A stretch of DNA of 64,000 nucleotides from Magnetospirillum sp. ME-1. Its GTDB lineage: Bacteria > Pseudomonadota > Alphaproteobacteria > Rhodospirillales > Magnetospirillaceae. The notes beneath the pieces are model-generated. The model saw only the letters and a program-made list of their open reading frames with translations. It ran no database searches and had not been told where the DNA came from. The stretch spans positions 3,576,926-3,640,925 of the forward strand of contig NZ_CP015848.1 in NCBI RefSeq assembly GCF_002105535.1, given 5' to 3'. The position numbers were made by a program, and so were the translations under genes. Each line of letters starts with the position of its first letter. The stretch's first letter is position 1. This document shows, in pieces, positions 58,889 through 64,000 of this stretch.

Positions 58889-59845
58889 CTAATCCGTCGG
58901 CCGCGCCATTCCGAAGCTTTGCTGAATCTCGGCGAAGATCATGATCAGTTGGCGCTGCACCCAGTCGAGGAATTCGTGCAACCCCATGGCGATCACGTCG
59001 TCGATGGTCTTTTCCGTCAGTACGGCGCGCAGTTCATCCATCAGCTCCAGCGCCTTGACCCCGCCGCGCAGCTGATAGCGGGTGCGCAGCTGGGACAGCA
59101 GCCATTCCATCTGGCGCACGCACAAGATCACCGAGCGCGGGAAGGAATCCGAGAACAGCAGGAAGGCCGCCACCGATCTCGGCGTGATCTTGCCCGCCAT
59201 CACCCGGCGCGATGCCTGATAGCCGGCCACCGCCTTCAGCAGGGCGTTCCAGTGGCTGGTGTCGAGCGCCGAACCCACGTCCTCGGGCCGCGGCAGCAGG
59301 GTGTGGTACTTGATGTCCAAAAGGCGGGTGGTCTGGTCGGCGCGTTCGATGGACTTGCCCAGGTGATAGAAGTAGTGGGCCTGGTCGCGGTAGAAGGTGC
59401 CCTCGGTGATGCCCATGTGCAACTGGCAGGCCTCCTTGATCTCCTCGCACAGGGCGACGAGGTTGGCGGGCGCCACGGCATTGGCCGACAATCCCGTCAT
59501 CCAGCTGTTCATGCGGTTGATCTGGCGCCACATCTCGATGGAGATCAGCGGGCGCAGCGTGCGGGCGTTTTCCCGCGCCGCCTTGACCGAGGACAGGATG
59601 GAATTGGGGTTGTCGGAGTCCAGGATGTAGAAGTGCGGCACCGTCTTGGCATCGGCCACCCGGTGGCGGGTGAAGAAGCGCTCCCCGTCGGCGTTGATCT
59701 GCACCACCGCCAGCCAGTTGCGCCCGGCCCGGTCGCGGGCGAAGGTTTCGGCCACCCCCAGGATGCGGGCCAGATTCTCGGCCCGCTCCATGTAGCGGGC
59801 CAGCCAGATGATGCAATCGGCGTTGCGGGCAAGCAATTCAGTCAT
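58889..59845 (-). CDS. Alpha-E domain protein
   Basis: The 318-residue all-helical protein begins MTELLARNADCIIWLARYME and contains RAENLARILGVAETFARD, the hallmark of the alpha-E family. Alpha-E proteins are found next to circularly permuted ATP-grasp and transglutaminase-like proteins in many bacteria; the trio is predicted to make or ligate peptides. Its exact role is unknown. It is one base from the ATP-grasp gene. Confidence 0.88.
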   Translation of the reverse strand: MTELLARNADCIIWLARYMERAENLARILGVAETFARDRAGRNWLAVVQINADGERFFTRHRVADAKTVPHFYILDSDNPNSILSSVKAARENARTLRPLISIEMWRQINRMNSWMTGLSANAVAPANLVALCEEIKEACQLHMGITEGTFYRDQAHYFYHLGKSIERADQTTRLLDIKYHTLLPRPEDVGSALDTSHWNALLKAVAGYQASRRVMAGKITPRSVAAFLLFSDSFPRSVILCVRQMEWLLSQLRTRYQLRGGVKALELMDELRAVLTEKTIDDVIAMGLHEFLDWVQRQLIMIFAEIQQSFGMARPTD

Positions 59846-59846
59846 T

Positions 59847-61319
59847 TTATGCGTCCCCCGCCAGTACCCAGGTGTCCTTGGATCCGCCGCCCTGGCTCGA
59901 GTTGACCACCAGCGATCCCTCCTTCATGGCCACGCGGGTCAGGCCGCCGGCCAGCACCCTGGTCGAGGCGCCGGTCACCGCGAAGGGACGGAAGTCCACG
60001 TGGCGGGGCTGGGTGCCCTTATCGGTGAGCGTGGGCGACACCGACAGGCCGATCATGGGCTGGCTGATGTAATTGGCGGGGTCGGCCTTGAGCTTGGCGC
60101 GGAACTCGTCGATCTCGGCCCGCGTCGCCTTGGGGCCGAGAATCATGCCGTAGCCGCCCGATTCGCCCACCGGCTTGACCACCAGATGCTCCAGGTTGTC
60201 CAGGGTGTACTTCAGCCCCTCCGCCTCGCGGCAGATGAAGGTCTCGACGTTGGGGAGGATGGCGTCCTCGCCCAGGTAATACTTGATGATGCGCGGCATG
60301 TAGGCATAGACCGCCTTGTCGTCGGCCACCCCGGTGCCCGGCGCGTTGGCCAGCGAGACGTTGCCCTTGCGGTAGGCCTCCATCAGCCCGGGCACGCCCA
60401 GCATGGAATCGGGGCGGAACACCTTGGGGTCGAGGAAGGCATCGTCGATGCGGCGATAGATGCTGTGGACCGGCGCCCGTCCGGCGGTGGTCCGCATGTA
60501 GACCCGGTCGTTCTCCACCACCAGATCGCGGCCTTCCACCAGGGGCACGCCCATCTCGCGGGCCAGGAAGACGTGCTCGAAGAAAGCCGAATTGTAGATG
60601 CCGGGCGACAGCAGCACCACGCAGGGCTCCTCGACGCCCGAAGGCGCGATCTCTTCCAGGGCCCGGCGCAGCATCAGGCCGTAATCGTCCACGGCCCGCA
60701 CCCTGGTGCCTTCCATCAGATCGGGGAAGCATTGCAGCATCAGGTTGCGGTTCTCGACCACGTAGGACACGCCCGACGGCGTGCGGGCATTGTCCTCCAG
60801 TACCCGGAACAGGCCGTCCTGGTCGCGGATCAGGTCGATGCCGCACACATGGGAATAGGTGCCGCAGGGCACTTTCATGCCGCGCATGAAGTCGTGGAAA
60901 TTGGCGTTGCCCAGCACCAGATCGGCGGGCACCACCTTGTCGGCCAGAATCTTCTGGCCGCCGTAGAGGTCGGCCAGGAACAGGTTGATGGCGGCGACCC
61001 GCTGGACGATGCCGGCCTCGAGCCGCGACCACTCGGCGGCCGTGATGACGCGGGGCAGCACGTCGAAGGGCAGGATGCGGTCGATGGCGTCCTTGTCGGA
61101 ATAGACCGTGAAGGTGATCCCTAGGTCGAACAGCTCCTTCTCCGCCCGGGCGGCGCGGCGGCGCAGATCGTCGGGGTCCAGCGCGTTGAGGCGTTCGGCG
61201 ATGGCGGCCAGCTCCGCGCCGCCTTCATCGCGGGCCGACAGCGCCTCGCAGAAGAATTCGGTCGGGTCGTAGCCCGAAAGCAGGCCGGGGCCGGGCAGGG
61301 TGAGTCGTGGCCGGGTCAT
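59847..61319 (-). CDS. Circularly permuted ATP-grasp protein (type 2)
   Basis: The 490-residue protein has the permuted ATP-grasp layout: the N-terminal part reads YDPTEFFCEALSARDEGGAE, the middle has YSHVCGIDLIRDQDGLFRVL plus EDNARTPSGVSYVVENR with metal ligands, and the C-terminal part has VKPVGESGGYGMILGPKATR. It should use ATP to form amide bonds, with the alpha-E protein as partner. It is the middle member of a module shared with the divergent transglutaminase gene. Confidence 0.88.
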   Translation of the reverse strand: MTRPRLTLPGPGLLSGYDPTEFFCEALSARDEGGAELAAIAERLNALDPDDLRRRAARAEKELFDLGITFTVYSDKDAIDRILPFDVLPRVITAAEWSRLEAGIVQRVAAINLFLADLYGGQKILADKVVPADLVLGNANFHDFMRGMKVPCGTYSHVCGIDLIRDQDGLFRVLEDNARTPSGVSYVVENRNLMLQCFPDLMEGTRVRAVDDYGLMLRRALEEIAPSGVEEPCVVLLSPGIYNSAFFEHVFLAREMGVPLVEGRDLVVENDRVYMRTTAGRAPVHSIYRRIDDAFLDPKVFRPDSMLGVPGLMEAYRKGNVSLANAPGTGVADDKAVYAYMPRIIKYYLGEDAILPNVETFICREAEGLKYTLDNLEHLVVKPVGESGGYGMILGPKATRAEIDEFRAKLKADPANYISQPMIGLSVSPTLTDKGTQPRHVDFRPFAVTGASTRVLAGGLTRVAMKEGSLVVNSSQGGGSKDTWVLAGDA

Positions 61320-61393
61320 CGTCGTGGTCCCCCTTATCGGCGCTCTTCGGGATGCGGCGCGTTTTGCAGTCTATCGCGGCAATTCGAATTGAT

Positions 61394-61430
61394 CAAATTT
61401 CAGGCACGCATGGCAGCATGCTGAAATTTG
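61394..61430. promoter_or_regulatory. Inverted repeat in the divergent promoter of the ATP-grasp/transglutaminase module
   Basis: CAAATTTCAG (61394-61403) and CTGAAATTTG (61421-61430) are perfect 10-base inverted repeats separated by 17 bases. They lie in the 186-bp gap between the divergent genes and make a plausible operator for both. Confidence 0.5.
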
Positions 61431-61505
61431 GAGCTTTTGCTGCGACCCGCCGTCGCTCTCTGTGCTACGCTGCCGGTTGCTTTCCGCCACCGCGTCCGGA
61501 TGATC

Positions 61506-64000
61506 ATGGGCATTCACGTCAAGCTTCGCCATACCACTCGCTACAAGTATGACCGACCGGTCGTTCTGTCTCCGCAGGTGGTGCGGCTTCGCCCGGCGCC
61601 CCACAGCCGGATTCCGGTCCTGTCCTATTCCCTGGACATCGAGCCCAAGACCCATTTCATCAACTGGCAGCAGGACCCCCAGGGCAACTGGCTGGCCCGG
61701 CTGGTGTTCCCCGACAAGGTGGAGTCCTTCACCGTCGACGTGGACCTGGTGGCCGACCTGTCGGTGGTGAACCCCTTCGACTTCTTCCTGGAGCCCGAGG
61801 CGGAGCACTTTCCCTTCGCCTACGACCATGTCCTGGACCACGAGCTGAAGCCGTTCTTGCTGTGCGAGGAGGCGGGACCGCTGCTGGACGCCTATGTGGC
61901 GGCCATCGACACCTCGACGCCGGTGCAGACCACCAACTTCCTGGTGGCCCTGAACCAGCGCCTGCAGGCCGACATCAGCTACACCATCCGCATGGAGCCG
62001 GGCGTCCAGACCCCGGAGCAGACCCTGGCGCTGAAAAGCGGCTCGTGCCGCGATTCCGCCTGGCTGCTGGTGCAGATCCTGCGGCGTTTAGGGCTCGCCG
62101 CCCGTTTCGTCTCGGGCTATCTGATCCAGCTGGTTCCCGACGTCAAGCCGCTGGACGGCCCGGCGGGCGCGGCCGAGGACTTCACCGACCTGCACGCCTG
62201 GACCGAGGTCTACCTGCCGGGCGCCGGCTGGATCGGCCTGGACCCCACCTCGGGCCTCTTGACCGGCGAGGGCCACATTCCGCTGGCCGCCTCGCCCGAT
62301 CCCACCAGCGCGGCGCCCATCACCGGCGCGGTGGAGATGTGCGAGGTTTCGTTCGAGCACCACATGGGCGTCACCCGCGTGCTGGAGACACCCCGCGTCA
62401 CCAAGCCCTACACCGAGGAGGAGTGGCAGGCGGTCCTCGCCCTGGGCGATGCGGTGGACGAGCGGCTGGCGGCCGGCGACGTGCGCCTGACCCAGGGCGG
62501 CGAGCCCACCTTCGTCTCGGCCTTCGACATGGAGGGCGAGGAGTGGAGCACGTCGGCGGTGGGCCCCACCAAGCGCGCCCATGCCGACGTGCTGATCCGC
62601 AAGCTGCGCGACCGCTTCGCGCCGGGCGCCCTGATCACCTACGGCCAGGGCAAGTGGTATCCGGGCGAAAGCCTGCCGCGCTGGGCCTTCTCGCTGATCT
62701 GGCGCGACGACGGCGAGGCGGTGTGGCGCAATCCGAAGCTGATCGCCCTGGAATCCGAGGACAACGCCCCCACCCATGAGCAGGCCCGCGACTTTGCCCA
62801 GGCGCTGTGCCGCCATCTCAACGTCGATCCCGATTACGCCCTGCCGGCCTGGGAGGACCCCGCCTATTACCTGCTGCGGGAAAACGCCCTGCCCATCAAC
62901 GTGGACCCCATCGATTCCAAGCTGGAGAACCCCGAGGAGCGCGCCCGGCTGGCCGGGGTGTTCAAGCGGGGCCTGGGCACGCCCACCGGCTATGTCCTGC
63001 CGCTGCAGCCCTGGCAGGCCAGGGATACCTTCCGCTGGATCACCGGGCCGTGGCCGACGCGGGACGGCAAGCTGCTGACCATCCCCGGCGACTCTCCCCT
63101 GGGATTCCGCCTGCCGCTGGAATCCCTGCCGTGGATTCCCGCCGATGCCTACCCCTATCACTCCGAGCGCGACCCCTTCGAGCCGCGCGGCCCCCTGGCC
63201 CCGGCCCGGCGCCAGCGGGCTCAGACCGAGCAGGTTCCGGGATCGGGCGCGGCCAAGGCCACGGTGCTGCAGCAGGTGCCGGTGGATCTGCGGCCCGTGG
63301 AGACCGCCAGGGGCCTGGTGTCCGAGAACGTGCGCACCGCCCTTTGCGTCCAGCCCCGGGACGGCCGCCTCAACGTCTTCCTGCCGCCGGTGGAAACCGC
63401 CGAGCAGTACCTCGACCTGATCGAGGCGGTGGAGATGGCCGCCGCCGAGTTCGGCACGCCGGTGCATGTGGAAGGCTATCCGCCGCCCAACGACCATCGC
63501 CTGAAGATCATCAAGGTCACCCCCGATCCCGGCGTCATCGAGGTCAACGTCCATCCGGTGGAACACTGGCGCGAACTGGTGGCCAGCACCGAGAGCCTGT
63601 ACGAGGAGGCCCACCAGGCCCGCCTGGGCACCGAGAAGTTCATGGTCGACGGCCGCCATGTGGGGACGGGGGGCGGCAACCACATGGTGCTGGGCGGCGC
63701 GACGCCGGCCGACAGCCCGTTCCTGCGCCGCCCCGACCTGCTGGGCAGCCTGATCCGCTTCTGGCAGAACCACCCCAGCCTGTCGTATCTGTTCTCCGGC
63801 CTGTTCATCGGCCCCACCAGCCAGCATCCCCGCGTGGACGAGGCCCGCGACGACACCCTGTACGAGCTGGAGATCGCGCTGGGCCAGTTGCCCGGGCGCG
63901 GCACCAGCGTGGCCCCCTGGGTGGTGGACCGGGTGCTGAGAAACGTGCTGATCGACGCTTCCGGCAACACCCATCGCACCGAGATCTGTATCGACAAGCT
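61506..64000 (+). CDS. Transglutaminase/DUF2126 fusion protein (partial, runs off the window)
   Basis: The open frame runs from ATG 61506 to the window end, 831 codons, with no stop. Residues about 1-285 hold a transglutaminase-like fold with the N-terminal beta module (KLRHTTRYKYDRPVVLSPQV), catalytic Cys in LKSGSCRDSAWLLVQILRRL, His in DLHAWTEVYLPGAGWIGL and Asp in DPTSG. The rest matches DUF2126 (VRLTQGGEPTFVSAFDMEGE; ITYGQGKWYPGESLPRWAF; GRHVGTGGGNHMVLGGA). These fusions accompany alpha-E and ATP-grasp genes. It is divergent from them and probably acts in the same pathway. Confidence 0.88.
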   Translation, partial: MGIHVKLRHTTRYKYDRPVVLSPQVVRLRPAPHSRIPVLSYSLDIEPKTHFINWQQDPQGNWLARLVFPDKVESFTVDVDLVADLSVVNPFDFFLEPEAEHFPFAYDHVLDHELKPFLLCEEAGPLLDAYVAAIDTSTPVQTTNFLVALNQRLQADISYTIRMEPGVQTPEQTLALKSGSCRDSAWLLVQILRRLGLAARFVSGYLIQLVPDVKPLDGPAGAAEDFTDLHAWTEVYLPGAGWIGLDPTSGLLTGEGHIPLAASPDPTSAAPITGAVEMCEVSFEHHMGVTRVLETPRVTKPYTEEEWQAVLALGDAVDERLAAGDVRLTQGGEPTFVSAFDMEGEEWSTSAVGPTKRAHADVLIRKLRDRFAPGALITYGQGKWYPGESLPRWAFSLIWRDDGEAVWRNPKLIALESEDNAPTHEQARDFAQALCRHLNVDPDYALPAWEDPAYYLLRENALPINVDPIDSKLENPEERARLAGVFKRGLGTPTGYVLPLQPWQARDTFRWITGPWPTRDGKLLTIPGDSPLGFRLPLESLPWIPADAYPYHSERDPFEPRGPLAPARRQRAQTEQVPGSGAAKATVLQQVPVDLRPVETARGLVSENVRTALCVQPRDGRLNVFLPPVETAEQYLDLIEAVEMAAAEFGTPVHVEGYPPPNDHRLKIIKVTPDPGVIEVNVHPVEHWRELVASTESLYEEAHQARLGTEKFMVDGRHVGTGGGNHMVLGGATPADSPFLRRPDLLGSLIRFWQNHPSLSYLFSGLFIGPTSQHPRVDEARDDTLYELEIALGQLPGRGTSVAPWVVDRVLRNVLIDASGNTHRTEICIDK

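Overview
The window is GC-rich, densely coded DNA from an alphaproteobacterium. It carries a near-perfect DivK, SoxYZ, an NIT-domain chemoreceptor, several c-di-GMP and haemerythrin-type signalling genes, two Kup potassium transporters, a TRAP transporter and a long surface-sugar cluster. The overall flavour is that of the Rhodospirillaceae, most like Magnetospirillum; this is an inference from gene content and protein resemblance, not a database match. No rRNA, tRNA, CRISPR array, intact insertion sequence or magnetosome gene was seen. The window opens inside the 3' end of a purU gene and closes inside a very long transglutaminase gene.

Layout. 1-3.3 kb: purU end, FecR protein, DUF423 membrane protein, divK, a repeat-filled gap, rpmG and a GAF-like/GGDEF diguanylate cyclase. 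3.5-6.3 kb: sulfate-type ABC transporter (binding protein, CysT, CysW) without its ATPase. 6.4-7.7 kb: a divergent pair of CoA-thioester genes sharing a perfect FadR-like operator. 7.8-10.2 kb: an NIT-domain chemoreceptor coupled to a STAS protein. 10.4-12.8 kb: soxZ, soxY, a YeeE/YedE (TsuA-like) sulfur transporter and a divergent TusA-like sulfur carrier, which together look like a thiosulfate/sulfane-sulfur uptake and relay module. 12.8-30 kb: housekeeping and transport genes (amidase, EamA, Uup, haemerythrin, exported carbonic-anhydrase-like protein, tandem Kup, sirtuin, LMW phosphatase, CBS protein, EttA, TRAP permeases). 29.9-30.6 kb: an MNT/HEPN toxin-antitoxin-like pair. 30.6-40.5 kb: RNase R, methyltransferase, S41 protease, hydratase, SDR, GST, cupin, cupredoxin-like lipoprotein, HAD and a uracil-DNA glycosylase-like protein.

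40.5-58.9 kb is the accessory highlight: a cluster for an unusual GDP-activated sugar and its attachment. It has an RmlC-like epimerase, a GDP-heptose-type nucleotidyltransferase (HddC-like) and kinase (HddA-like), a ColD-type PLP dehydratase with the catalytic Lys replaced by His, a TPR-GT10 glycosyltransferase fusion, a TPR-like protein, a TylF-type methyltransferase, a B12/radical-SAM protein, a split transketolase, a 2-hydroxyacid dehydrogenase, two NAD-dependent epimerases, two further methyltransferases, a second radical-SAM protein and a GT25-like protein. Part of it (about 46.0-47.9 kb) is strikingly AT-rich and ends beside a decayed IS481-type transposase tail, so the cluster is mosaic and partly acquired by transfer.

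58.9-64 kb holds a conserved three-gene module (alpha-E protein, circularly permuted ATP-grasp, and a divergent transglutaminase/DUF2126 protein) predicted in the literature to make or process a peptide-like tag.

Three families of dispersed palindromic repeats lie between genes. One of them (family C) overlaps or abuts TAG stop codons at three separate genes.
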